Shown here: positions 30,870 through 41,720 of the stretch, piece by piece
Layout: each line of letters starts with the position of its first letter
Numbering within the stretch: the first letter of the stretch is position 1
Source of the DNA: Eutreptiella sp. 'Long Island Sound 2002'
Lineage: Eukaryota > Euglenozoa > Euglenophyceae > Eutreptiales > Eutreptiaceae
Length of the DNA stretch: 64,000 nucleotides
Reading direction: 5' to 3'
Assembly (NCBI GenBank): GCA_964036045.1
Contig: CAXIWF010000198.1
Location: 22,001-86,000, forward strand
Translations under genes and position numbers: made by a program
Notes under the pieces: model-generated
The model's input: the letters and a program-made list of their open reading frames with translations, nothing else
Databases searched by the model: none
What the model was told of the DNA's origin: nothing

Positions 30870-31325
30870 ATGAATCCGTTGTTGGCGGTGCTGCTGGTCT
30901 GGTGCGCATTCTGCCACGTCCGTGCCGCTGACGACGTGCCCGTGCGGCGCATGCTTGTGCCGTGGACGCCTCTGACGGAGCACGAAGTTGGAGTCCAAGA
31001 GCGGTACATTCAGCCCCAGCGCAGGCGGTGCACATGGCGCCGCGTCCCTCGCGAACACACATGGTACGGCGGCCCGCGGTACCGCTGGGTGCGGGTGTGT
31101 GCCCCTCGCCAGCCCGACAGTACCTACAAAAGAGACTACAACCGCGGGTATAGGCAAGGTTTCCGTGACGCACTGAGAGACGGTTGCATGATGGCAGCGC
31201 CTGTCGCGAGGGGCTATGGGGCACCGCCGCCGGAGCCGGTGCCCGGATCCGCGGGATACCGTGAAGGCTACGCGAAGGGGTATTCAGCCGGACAAGCGCG
31301 TGCGTGTCGGGGAGCGCGGCTCTGA
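30870..31325 (+). CDS. Small secreted protein with GX3 periodicity
   Basis: 151 residues from ATG 30870, which follows a TGTCCGCAG acceptor-like site. The N-terminus (MNPLLAVLLVWCAFCHVRA) is a good signal peptide with cleavage after VRA. The middle is Arg/Trp-rich with scattered Cys. The C-terminal third has glycine every fourth residue in two blocks, DYNRGYRQGFRDALRDGC and GYREGYAKGYSAGQARAC, separated by a Pro-rich linker. GX3 arrays are known from the Yae1/Lto1 family, but those are cytosolic, so I do not assign that function. A paralog lies at 38471-38941. The two proteins share the signal peptide core, the QPQR motif, both GX3 blocks and PVPGS-GYR, which argues for real coding. Confidence 0.65.
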   Translation: MNPLLAVLLVWCAFCHVRAADDVPVRRMLVPWTPLTEHEVGVQERYIQPQRRRCTWRRVPREHTWYGGPRYRWVRVCAPRQPDSTYKRDYNRGYRQGFRDALRDGCMMAAPVARGYGAPPPEPVPGSAGYREGYAKGYSAGQARACRGARL

Positions 31326-31379
31326 GGACGCTGACATGGTCGTAGGTATGGCCGTCTCCTGTACACCGCGTTCTGCATG

Positions 31380-31814
31380 ACCGCCGAACCCCGTATATTA
31401 CTAGGTGTCGGCTTGACCCAGCGGTTAGAGCCCTGGGACTGCAGCACGGGTGTCCCTGGTTCAAGTCCAGGAGTCGGCAGCGGGTGTATGTGTGAGTGCG
31501 TGCGCGCGTGTGGCCTCCCTGGTCTGGCAGCTACGGCGGCAGCAGGTTCGAGAGTACCGCTGCCAGGGTCCGACGGCGAGTTTTTCATTTCTTGGGTTTT
31601 TCATTTCTTGGGTGCTGCGCCACGGCAACCGAGCGAGGCTCTTCCCCACTCCGCTGTCGCCGCCGAGCTCAGACATGCAACAACACAGCCGTGAGGCGTG
31701 AGGCGTGTGTATGTGTGTATGTGTGTGTGTGTGTGTGTGCTTTGTGAACCCAAAACTGTCCGTGTAGGGTCGCGTGGAATCATATCGGGGACACGCCCTA
31801 TACCGCCGAACCCC
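31380..31814 (+). mobile_element. tRNA-derived SINE, copy 1, with target-site duplication
   Basis: A 13-bp direct repeat ACCGCCGAACCCC (31380-31392 and 31802-31814) flanks the unit. The head at 31406-31479 has tRNA dimensions. It has a 7-bp acceptor stem with two wobbles, a perfect T arm (CCTGG TTCAAGT CCAGG), and an anticodon arm with loop ACTGCAG and one mismatch; the D stem is decayed. The body to ~31675 is shared with copy 2. A GT-rich tail (31705-31740) follows. Confidence 0.8.
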
Positions 31815-31827
31815 TCATTCCAGCAGA

Positions 31828-32109
31828 TGCCGGCCTAGCTCAGCGGTCAGAGCTCTAGGACTGCAGCCCGGGGGTGCCTGGTTTGAGTCCAGGAGTGGGC
31901 AGCGTGAGTGAGCGACTGCGCTTGCGCGCGTGTGTAGCCTCCCCATCGCATACTGAGAGCAGTGCTCCCTGGTCTGGCAGCTGCGGCGGCCGCAGGTATA
32001 AGAGGAATCTTGCCAGGCTCCGATGGCGTGGTTTTTCATTTCTTGGGTCCTGCGCCACGGCAACCGAGCGCGGCTCTTCCCCACCTCCGCTGTCGCCGCC
32101 GAGCTCAGT
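31828..32109 (+). mobile_element. tRNA-derived SINE, copy 2
   Basis: The head at 31829-31901 has a perfect D stem (GCTC/GAGC) and T arm (CCTGG/CCAGG), with a decayed acceptor. The body shares CCTGGTCTGGCAGCT-CGGCG, TTTTTCATTTCTTGGG and CCGCTGTCGCCGCCGAGCTC with copy 1. Both SINEs are absent from the paralogous segment at 38.9-39.1 kb, so they inserted after that duplication. Confidence 0.8.
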
Positions 32110-32265
32110 CCCGGACCGGACCAGTGCACGAGGCGCACGCCGCATTGTCGCATGCTCTGAGGCCGCGCGCACGCCAGTTCTGCATCAACGCTGTGCAGCC
32201 CGTTTGCCTCTGTTGATCTCCGTTGCAGTGCCCAATCTTTGCTTTCACGACAACATCTATCGTAC
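32110..32265 (+). repeat. Segmental duplication, downstream part (copy 1)
   Basis: TGCATG/GCATGCTCTGAGGCC, CGCCAGTTCTGCA-CAACGCT and GATCTCCGTTGCAGTGCCCA match 39010-39140, which lies directly behind the paralogous secreted-protein gene. This shows that the gene and its 3' flank were duplicated together. Confidence 0.85.
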
Positions 32266-35200
32266 GTTCGTTTTGTTGGCGCCGTTTAGAGCACCGCACA
32301 CAATATCACTCGTTGGAATGTTCCAATTGAAGACCCGTTGTTCCAGAGCCGGCAGCCCGTCACGGTGAAGCAACATCTGCGGGCCCTGTAGCCCCTGGCT
32401 CCATCCCGGCCGGGACCCCAGATTCTGGCCCTTCGCTACCACATTGACCTTGTGCGACATGGCGTCCAAAAGGGTGGCCATCTGATAGGGATACACGTGT
32501 GGGGGCGGCTCGAAGCCTTTGCCCAAAGGCCGTCTGTCACCAGGACACCAACACACCTACGCACCAACGCACCTGCACAGCCATGGTCCTACACGCGCTA
32601 GAACTGCGTGCAGCAGGGTGATGAGGCGCATTTGGCTGATCACCGGACGAACTCAGTGTTTTTCTGTTGAAGCACATTCTGAGTGGAACAGTCTGAATAT
32701 ACATTGTCACTGGTTTGGGGAGACCTGGATGCGACAGACATCTGCAGCAATGCACACCGTAGTTGACCATTGTGCACTGCTGTGTGCGGTCTGCACCACT
32801 TTGATATGCCTTTTAGGTGACCCCATAAGGCGCCCCCCGTTGGCCCGGGCCAAGTGGGCTTTGTGTTGAGGATTGCACTGCCGATGTCATGTCTGGGGTG
32901 CATCTGTCAACATTGATCACCGACGTCCACTTTGGTGCATGCGGTCCCCACCAGCAGCTGTGATGGTACCTTTGGGGCAGTCAGACGCTGCATGCTACGT
33001 GCCCTGCCATCATATTGCACGCGGTAATGGTGTGTCCCAGGACGTTTACAAAGGGTATGGCCGCTCTTTATACCGCTGACATCCGCTGGACATGTCATTC
33101 TTCTTTTCTGTTGACTAAGGAAGGGTGTCTGTTGCCTCTGGGCACATTGTTCAAGTCGTTTTCCTGTGTTGCAGGGATTCGTCTGTGGAGTGTTGCCTCT
33201 CATTGCCCCCACACATGCACATAGCCCTGCTGCAGTCCTCTGATGCATAGTCACCCGGTATTGCCATTCCCGGTCCCGGTGAATACCCTTAACGGCCTTC
33301 ATGGCACATGGGACATTGTGCATCAGGGGCTTTGTACTCCGTTGCCAGAAGGGTATACACAATGCCCATGATACAAGAGCAATGCATGTGCCTATGACTG
33401 TGCACGACGAAGTGCCTCCACAATGCAAAGGCGATCCTCCTTGGGAAGCCCGGTTACTGGGAACAGTGCCCTTGCAAGCACACCAAAGGACCCATGTGTG
33501 TGTGTGTAAGTTTGGCTGAGTGCATGTCTGTATGTGTTTTTGTGTGTTTGTGTCTGTGTTTGTGTGTTCGTGTGTTCGTGGCGCATGCGACATGGCGCAT
33601 CAGGGGGCTTCGTACTCCGTTGCCAAAAGGGAGTACCGAATTCTCCTACTCCCGGAACTCAAGGAGGAGCCAACCATGCCACACCTCTTCAGCCACGGGG
33701 ACACCGAGGGCAAAAATTTCACGAACATCAACAAACACGAAAAAAAGCGGTGCTCAGTGGTTACACTACCAAACAACGAGCGGCGCATTCCGCGGTCACC
33801 AGAGCGTTGTCCACAAGCCCAAACACCCACTCCCAGACACTCTCGGGGACTACACAAATGTGACGGAGCACTACTGAGAGCCAACACTCATGAGTCCCGC
33901 ACAGTGCCTGCACACAAATGTACAAGGTTATGCTCTGTGCCATTGTTTGTATGGCATTCTCGTATGCGACTTGACACACTCACGCACTGAGTGCCATTTG
34001 TGTTGCTGACGACCGCTGAGATCCGTATGTCATAACACATTGATATTTATATCACCGTCCGATGGCACCACAATGTGGTGTGCCGTCCCTGCAGTGCCGC
34101 GACTGCTTGCATTCGTTGTGTCATGGTTTTGCTGTGCCACTGGCACTGCCCCTGTAACCACAGGTACTGAGGGCCAACTCATAATGCGCGTTTCCGGGGG
34201 GAGGGGGGGATGATTGCAACACAAACTTGGTTTTTGTTTCAGATTTCGCAGTTCTCTAAAAATGAATTTTCTGTAGGGGGGGTGGCGGGGGGCTGAACTG
34301 CGTGTGCCGCCTGTTGTGCTGACATCTCGCCAACCAACACCAATACCACACACGGGGGGGGGGGGGGGGTGTTACCTGTCGTGAGAAACCATTGGCTGGG
34401 GACATGATGAGCCGAGCAGCAGGACATATTCGTGGACACAAGTCGATAAACACAGACAGGACCCTGAAACGTCAAACTTCAGTGGACTGGGATGAAATAA
34501 TATTGTCACATATCCCTGCCATGACCCATACAAAGGCCTTTTCCTACAGATTTCCAAAAAGTACGATCTTGTATATACACATGTGTACACATACGCATGC
34601 AGAGACTGGTCCATGTCTGTGACCGGCTCAGCTCTCTTTCTGTGCACAAGTGTGCAGCTGCACAATGTACAGTCATGATTGAGGCACTGTGCGGACGGTG
34701 ATACTCATATGTGTTGTGACACGTTGCATTCCGATTCATGTGGTAACTCGCCGAGTGATGTGACCACAAGCATCTGCTGTACATTGAATTGCAAACTGAC
34801 ATTTCTTGGCATTGAAGTTTGTTGCGTGCATCATGCTTCTGTGCACTGCTGCTGAGATGAGAGAGTTTGGGTTTGTTTTGGTCGCGAGAGCCAATTTTGG
34901 GGGGGGGGAGGGCAAAGCCCCTCCTGCCCAAAGTGGGGATACCCCTCCGTGTTTATTGGCCTTGGTGGGCCTCTTAGGGGGGGGGGGGGGCTAAGGCCCG
35001 TTTGGGGGGTTTTATCACCCTCAAGGGTGGGGGGGGGGGTTATCCCCCCAAAGGCGGCGTTGTATGCCCCCTTTTTTGTGTGTGGCCCAATGAGGGCCCC
35101 GGGTATTTCCCCACTGAGACAGCACACCGTTGCCTACGGAGCATAGTTTGTGTGAACGAGTCCACTACCAGATTCCCCCGAGGGGTTTGAACCACCGCTG

Positions 35201-35642
35201 GGAGGCAAGCTGCCCAGGAAACAGGCGCCAGCGGTGACACAAACCCTCAGCACCCCATACACACATACCAATGCCAATCTCTTGCCCCGTCAACTGCCGC
35301 AGCAGCCCCCAGAGATTCAACAGCAGATTGTTGACTCTCTCTGCAAAGGGCAACATCTTCCTCTGCCTATGGCACCGGACATGACCCCGGCGCCACCGCG
35401 GTAGACTGCTCGAGGCCACCCACGGACATGCTCCCATGAGCCCCGGAAACGGTGCGGCTGTGGACTGCCTTGGACATTGACCACCGGACATCCATCTTGC
35501 CTGTGGCTGACGCCCATTGCCGCTACCTGGCGGTATACTAGAGTTGCACTTGCGGGGTTGCAGCCGATGAAAGTGGAGTGGATGTTGCCCTTCACTAGCC
35601 CAAGGACTCCTGCACACACAGGACCTATCTGAACGACCCCCC
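32266..35642. other. Unassigned 3.4-kb stretch with simple repeats
   Basis: Holds a diverged direct repeat (33301-33370 and 33585-33650, around TTTGTACTCCGTTGCC-AAAGGG), a TGTGTTTG tract at 33490-33580, and poly-G runs near 34360, 34895, 34980 and 35030. Frames up to 228 codons (32907-33593 minus) have no recognisable domain. Confidence 0.5.
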
Positions 35643-35712
35643 CGTGTCCAACGAACACTTCCGTTCGGACCGTATTTTTTGAGGACCTAATTATTTAGGT
35701 ACTTCATTAGGT
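35643..35712. repeat. Dispersed repeat family E, fullest copy
   Basis: GTGTCCAACGAACACTTCCG, TTCGGACCGTATTTT, GGACCTAATTATTTAGG and TTAGGTACCGGGC. It resembles both 23908-24045 and the GGGACCGTATTAATT...GGACCTAATT segment of the poly-C/G MITE family. Confidence 0.65.
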
Positions 35713-38470
35713 ACCGGGCTCCAGAACTGCGATTTCAGGCGAAAGATTTGGGGAAATGAGGGGCTGTTGTGATGTATCTTGCAGTAATGGTGGGCAAATT
35801 TCTAAAGCGGGTTGTGAGGGAATGGTGTCCCTCAACTACAGGACCTCTATTGCCCACCATGACTGATTCTCTGCTTGCACATGGCCAGGGGGTGCTATAC
35901 AATCGGTACCACCACTAGGTCCGTGCCAAGAACAAGAAGGACCCCAAGCCCGGGGAGCATGTGCAACTTTTCTGCATGAAGCGGGACCACAACAAGGGCT
36001 TCTACTCTGAAAAGTGCTCATTGGAGGCCTCCATCGCATTGTGCTTTGAATGGGCTGGGTAACTTGTGCACTCCTGTTCGGACCGTATTTCTCAAGGGCA
36101 AAATGGGACAAAATTGTTTGTTGGACACGGGGGAGGGGGGAGCACATCAGGCTTTGCAAACCTCAAAACATGAGCTAGGCATCCAGTGCCGCACAATCTC
36201 TCCTGTTGGAGGCCATGCGTGTGTGCAACGAGGGCATTGTGGTGACAGAGGCGTCGGGTGGCATGTATGTCTCGCTGTCCGCTGCACGGAGGGCCTGTTG
36301 CACACTCATGGCCACCTAATCCACATGTGCCACTCCTTCCCCCGCCGAATTCAACCAGTGCTGACCCGGTGTTGATCTCACATTTGGCAGGCAATTGCGG
36401 TCAAACAGGCAGAATTGTGTCTTGTGTTCTGCTCTTAGCGAGGCTTTTGCAATGGCACGGGTACCCATGTTGATGGGTAGAGTTGTGCCAAAGGAAAGAA
36501 GGGAAGGAACAACATTCAACCCGACAACAAGTGTTGCTTTCAGCCCTTGCCGTCCCGAGGCAAGCCCCAGCACATCGAAAGGAAAGCATGAGAAACACAC
36601 AACGCACTAGGTCACAGTATCATTAGCAAGATAAGTATAGGAATTCGAAGGTTGTTTTGCAATGGACACCTTTTGTCCAAGTAACATCCCACAGAAAAAG
36701 TGCAGCATGGCATCCGGGCTGGCGTGTTGCATTGTTGCATTAATGGTTGCTTAAGCTGGCGATGATCGTAGACAGACGGTGTGCATGCAGCTATTATTGG
36801 AAGAGCGTCATTGCATCACCACCACCACCACCACCACCACCACCACCACCACCAACGCTGCCAGTGCCACAGCTGCCACAGGCACCACCACCGCCACAAC
36901 CCCACCACCCTGCCTCCCCTCCCCTGCCCTGGTCCCTCCCGTCACATGCTGTCATACGGGGGGTGGGGCAGCGACAGAGCCGGTGGGCAAGCATCCAGGG
37001 GAGTGGGGGTAGGTTTATGGCGGATGAGGGAGGACCGGTCAGTCTGATATTTGGGCTGGGCTGGAGGGCTAGATCGGTTGGAGGGCAGCAGCGTGAAGCA
37101 CAACTAGTTGGAGTTCTCCGGAATGGCCTCGTACTGTTGCAGCACTGATGCAGCTGTGTCAAAAAAAAGACATGTGCGCTGTAACCCGCCCCAATACAAG
37201 TCTCTAAGGCATTGAGGAGAACCTTCCCCTCCCCAGGGGGGGGTGGGGGGATGGATGGGTCAAAGGGAACGCCATGCACGCCGTGCGCACACAGTGCGAA
37301 GTTTTGGATGTCGGCAAATACTCGAACCCTAGTTTCGGCCCCTTTTCACAAGTTTTTGGTTCTGTACCAGGGTTTTTTTTGAGGTTCCTAAGCATTTAGG
37401 ATGTGGCATATTTGATTTGTCAACCATTTTTGCCCATTTTCAACCATTTCCCCCTATTTCCTCCCCCACATGGGCGTTAGCGCACGGGGTGATCTGAACA
37501 TGCTGGTAAGGTGGATCCGCAAACCCACATTGCAACTTCACGACTTTGATTGGGAGGTCTCCCTCATTGTTCCAACCCCAGGCAGACGGAGGTCAGTTTC
37601 CATTTCCGCTAGCCAGGCTAGGGGGTATCACCACATGTGGTTTTCGGGAATGCCCGGTATCCTGCGGTGTTTCGAACAAGTACATGTATGCATCTTGCAT
37701 GCCCTTGCATAGTTGTATTTTACAAGGCTGAGTGGCTTGTTCATAACGACAGTTGATTACCAAGTTGAAGGCTGTTTCGTTGTTCTCATGTGGGCTTTGC
37801 TGCTTCGCCGTGCTACTAGACAGGTAACAGGTATTCTTGGGTGAGTATCCCAGCCTCTGCGTGCGCAGTATGCACGCAGTGCACACGCAGTGCAAGAACT
37901 TGGCCAAAGGCCGAAAAACAGTTTGTGTGCCTAAAATCGGCCTCAAACTTCCGGCCTCTTTAATCAATCTTGTTTTTCCCTGAGGAAAATTTTTGTAATG
38001 GGGGTGGGTGGGTCGGCCGGGGCTGGCCAGGGCCCCAAATGTGGAGTCAAAACACATGCAACCGAATTGGACAGCAGTACCCTCGGACAATGAAAGAGCG
38101 ATGACCGTTTGGCATTTTTCGGTCGCTAAGCATCCGTTGCTTCATGGCCCCCCCCACCGGGGGGGGGGGGGTCCTTAAGCAATAGCCTGATTGAGGGAAT
38201 ATTGTGACCCAGCAATTTGCCAATGCATTACAGAGCCCCTTTGCATAGCGCCGGGTTGGCTGGTTGTGATGCACGTGTGGGACTGAGCACCTGCATTTCG
38301 AGACTGCTGTGCCCTAGAGGGCCCTCGTTACAGTCCCCTTCATTGGATGGCATTGCTTCATGCCCCCCTGTCCTCCCCCTACCCAGTCCCACCACCAGCA
38401 CGAGACCAGGGCTTTGGCGAATGCGGGCTGCCCCGCTTTTCCGCAGCCCCGCCTTCTGACATGAACTCCG
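35713..38470. other. Unassigned, with a CAC trinucleotide tract
   Basis: CACCACCAC tract at 36815-36855. GTGCGCACACAGTGCG fragments near 37280 and 37860 are remnants of repeat family B. No gene is supported. The 161-codon minus frame at 36794-37279 is a by-product of the CAC tract. Confidence 0.5.
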
Positions 38471-38941
38471 TTGTTGGCTGCGCTGCTGATCTGGTGCACA
38501 TTATGCCACGTCCGTGCCACTGACTATGTGCCCGGGCTGGACATGCTGCTGGAGGACGAAGCAGAGGTGCCCGGGCCGGGCATGCTCGACCTGTGGAGGC
38601 CGCTGATGGAGGACGACGAGGAGGTCCAGGGACGGTACATGCAGCCGCAGCGCTGGAGTTGCCGACGGCGCCGCATCTTGATCGGGTACCGCCACGTGCG
38701 CCGGTGCCAGTGGAAGCCCCCCACCACCCGACCCCGCACCCATTCGTACGACAAGGATTTCAGCCGTGGGTTCAGGGATGGTTACCGTGATGGCGTGAGA
38801 GAAGGTTGCTTGCAGGCACGAGGGCCTGAGAGGCGCTTCGCGGCCGCGCCGGCTCAGCCGGTGCCCGGATCCTCGGGATACCGGAGGGGCTACGAGAAAG
38901 GGTTTGCAGCCGGGCAGGCACGTGCATGTGAGAATGTCTGA
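38461..38941 (+). pseudogene. Paralog of the GX3 secreted protein, start disrupted
   Basis: The coding frame is open from 38471 to a TGA at 38939-38941. It reads LLAALLIWCTLCHVRATD (signal-peptide core), an acidic insert (MLLEDEAEVPGPGML, MEDDEEVQ), then FSRGFRDGYRDGVREGC and GYRRGYEKGFAAGQARAC. The homologous ATG at 38461 is out of frame because of one extra base (C at 38466) relative to copy 1. The in-frame codons just upstream end in TGA, so no in-frame ATG precedes the signal peptide. Either this is a recently broken gene, an upstream exon supplies the start, or the base is a sequencing error. The body of the protein looks conserved. Confidence 0.6.
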
Positions 38942-39009
38942 GGACCCCTGGCAAGGGCGTAGGTATGGCCGTCTCCTGTACACTGCCTTCTGCACGTGCA
39001 CGATGTCCC

Positions 39010-39140
39010 GTGCACGAGTTGCATGCCGCATGCTCTGAGGCCTCGCGCTCGCCAGTTCTGCACCAACGCTCTGCAGCCCATTTGCCTCTTTGGATCTCCG
39101 TTGCAGTGCCCAATCTTTGCTTTCGTTTTCACGGCAATGT
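39010..39140 (+). repeat. Segmental duplication, downstream part (copy 2)
   Basis: Matches 32130-32265, as described there, and lacks the two SINEs. The preceding GTAGGTATGGCCGTCTCCTG (38960-38979) also occurs after copy 1 at 31344-31363. Confidence 0.85.
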
Positions 39141-40080
39141 ATGCTCCACAGGGGGGTTGGTGCCCAGCGTGCACACAGCGCATGTGCAGTCCATTCAGGG
39201 CGCCCGGTCCTGGGTGGGTTTCCCGCAACCGGGGCCGAAGAACGTGATTCCCCAAAAATGTTTTGAAATCAAAGTTCTTTGCCAACACCCGGGGAATTCC
39301 TCAAAAGAACAATAGGCCAAAAAAATGTTTTCGGCGCCTGCGGCACAGACCACAGAAGGAGGGGGGTCCGGCCCAACCACCCCCCTCCCCCCCCCGCCCC
39401 GCCCCCACAGGACACGGGGTGGTGAGAGGACACGGGGCGGTGAGAGGCTGATGGGCACCACGGCCTATGGAGGGAAAGGACAAGGAAAAGGAAAGGGAAG
39501 TAGAGAGGGAAGGATAGGGCAAGGAGGGAGAGGAAGGACACAAGGGGCCGAGGGGCCGATGGGCACCACCGCCTGCGGAGGAAGATGGTTCAAGGGAAGG
39601 GCAGCGAATGGCGCTCAGCCAGTAGGCGCCACCAGCTGCAGACGAGAACCACATGCCAAGGCAACATCCCCCCTCCACCCTCAACCCCCCCTCCCTCTCT
39701 TTTAATACACCATTGATGTCATGGGTGCACAGGGATGGAGGTCACACAACCCTTGGGAGGTTCTTACAATGAAATCCGGATCCAAGGATCTGACCTTTCT
39801 GGCACCCTGGCTGCCAGACCCTGTGTAGCCTGTGATCCTGCATGCAAGCTGACCCCACTGACCTGATCGAGACACATGGACACAGAGGCACGTTTGGTAA
39901 CCCGCCGCCCTCTTGCGAGGACAACACGCGTCAGAACAACGTGAGGTGTTGTTTCCTCAACTCTGGATGCGGCCTCCAGCAGCACGAACCTCTCCGTTGG
40001 GATGGCACCAGGGGTCGCCATACCTGCCATATTCCCCACGATTTTTCTTTTGCGCAACCTGGACCTTGGCTACGGGTCGG
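39141..40080. other. Unassigned, includes a Gly/Lys-rich frame
   Basis: The frame at 39325-39705 has two diverged MGTTAYGGKG-type units related to 30423-30701. A poly-C/G-rich stretch lies at 39380-39420. No gene model is supported. Confidence 0.45.
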
Positions 40081-40083
40081 GCA

Positions 40084-40130
40084 AGTACCCCCCCCCCCCT
40101 TGTCTAAGCTACGGCCTCGTCTTGGGCTTC
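40084..40130. repeat. Terminal fragment of the poly-C/G MITE
   Basis: AAGTACCCCCCCCC...TTGTCTAAGCTACGGCC matches the left terminus at 45989. Confidence 0.7.
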
Positions 40131-40641
40131 GTGGGGAGGCGGGGGACCTTCTGCAGGTGCGATGGATGCCCTCACACCTTGGAGCCCAGGGCAATGAGGG
40201 TGCCGGGCGGAATGGGGCAGGGAGATGCACCCCAGCAACCTCCTGCCATTGTCTAAGAGACCCAGGGTAGAGGAACGGGAACAGCTGGGGGTTGGCACCA
40301 GTGTCAGAAGCCTGCGCATCAGAGGCCCGGTCTGATGTGGATTCGGGGGGGGGGGGGGGCTTGAAGAAGGCAGTGAAATGGAAGACTGGTCGTGCTGCGA
40401 CAGCCATGCAGCACGGACGTCAGTGACGCGAGGAGAATGCCCCGTAACATGCACGACAGTGGAGAGAGGGACACGGACAGTAGTGGGGGGGGGTTCAGCA
40501 CAGATGTACCCCCCCCCCCGTGTCCAGGAACCACCTTGCGCACGAACCAACCCCTGGTTCCGCGGTCGAATTCTCGCATCACTTTTTTGACCAGGGTAGT
40601 GGGTTTTTCATGTTTCTGGTGGATGTAGGACAGCTATTCAG
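40131..40641. other. Unassigned, poly-G/C runs
   Basis: Poly-G near 40348 and poly-C near 40512. A fragment of repeat family A lies at 40535-40575 (GCGCACGAACCAACCCCTGG). Confidence 0.5.
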
Positions 40642-40833
40642 GTGGACATCATGGATGATGATGCAGTCCCCATGCATTTTAATGTCCCAGACCCCAAGCC
40701 TAAGCCTAAGCCGAAGCCAGCTCCAAAGGCGACTGCAGCACCGAAGCCTGGCCCCAAGGGGCAGCACAGACAGGAATTCAGGATGGTGTATTACAGGAAG
40801 AAGGGTTTCACGTCTCAGCCAGTTGAACAATAG
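40642..40833 (+). CDS. Pro/Lys-rich ORF, possible last exon
   Basis: 63 codons with a DPKPKPKPKPAPKATAAPKP tract followed by GQHRQEFRMVYYRKKGF. The low-complexity Lys-Pro part suggests a basic linker. The last codons (QPVEQ, TAG) run into repeat family A, whose first copy at 1465 keeps CCAGTTGAACA without the upstream coding part. No family is recognised. Confidence 0.3.
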   Translation: MDIMDDDAVPMHFNVPDPKPKPKPKPAPKATAAPKPGPKGQHRQEFRMVYYRKKGFTSQPVEQ

Positions 40834-41120
40834 ATCATCCCATGCACGTTGGAAGGCACACTACAGCCCAGTCGGCTGAGATTCACTCCTTTGGTGTTCA
40901 TTTGTAAACGTGGTTAACTGTGGGAAAGGAGAGGGCACACATGTCCCGGCGCAAAGCGCCGGAAAATTTTTTTCCGCGGTATGGGGTTGCCCACGGCCGT
41001 GCACAAGAACCAACCCCTGGTTCCGCGGTCAAATTTTGGGGGAAAAGTGTGCGCAAGAACCAACCCCTGGTTCCGTGGTCAAACATTGCCGGTTCCTGGA
41101 CACGGGGCGGGGGGGGGGGA
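40818..41120. repeat. Dispersed repeat family A, copy 2
   Basis: Matches 1465-1710, including two tandem GCGCAAGAACCAACCCCTGG units and the closing CTGGACACGGGG-poly-G. Substitutions are scattered. Confidence 0.85.
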
Positions 41121-41350
41121 GTGCCACCAGAAAGAGACAGCAGGGGGTGCCTGACCTCTAACCCGTCCAGGGAACAGGCGGGACGGCGCCTACTGGGGTA
41201 TTGCTGTTATTGCGGACCCATTCGGGTGGTGCCTGACGGCGCCTTGCTGGCACACACGGACAATGTGTGTTGCAGCTCCGCCGCGTGATGCCTGCTACTC
41301 TCGTGATGGGCATAGGTCTGTCGGTGGGGAACTATCGCTGGACTTTCCAC

Positions 41351-41720
41351 TGCTTTATGGCCAAGCTACGGCCTTGTCTAAGCCACAGCGGGCGTATGGA
41401 CTGTATTGGCTACGTACCCAATTTAATTCGGTACGAAATGTAGTGCAACCGCATAAGACATGGGTTTGGTGACAAACCTGCCAATTACATGGAGTCATGG
41501 ACACATTTGTTGTGATTCTTTGCCCACTAGAACCCACAGAGCTCTGATTTTGGGGATATTTGTGCATTATCTTCCCCTTTCCTGGTGGTGGCGTGTGTGC
41601 CGGTAGTTGTATGTGTCGCGGTAGTTGTCTAAGCTACGGCCTTGTCTAAGCTACAGTAGGCGTAGGGACCGTATTAATTCCATATTTTTGTGTAGCTTTT
41701 ACAAGGGGGTGGGGTTACCA
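41351..41720. mobile_element. Poly-C/G MITE, copy 2 (left terminus eroded)
   Basis: Left part AAGCTACGGCCTTGTCTAAG and right part GTGTAGCTTTTACAAGGGGG correspond to the termini of 45989-46396. The interior shares GACATGGGTTTGGTGAC, ATGGACACATTTGTTGTGA and TGCCCACTAGAACCCACA. CTAAGCTACAGTAGGCGTAG at 41645-41670 is the internal direct repeat. Confidence 0.75.

Noticed and set aside
30870-31325. Yae1/Lto1 (ABCE1 maturation) assignment for the GX3 protein
   Set aside because: Glycine spacing is similar, but the protein has a signal peptide, Cys/Arg-rich middle and none of the other conserved positions I would expect.
31406-31901. Two functional tRNA genes
   Set aside because: Dimensions and T arms fit, but each has a damaged stem, the anticodon loop lacks T33, and a shared SINE body follows, so I call SINE heads.
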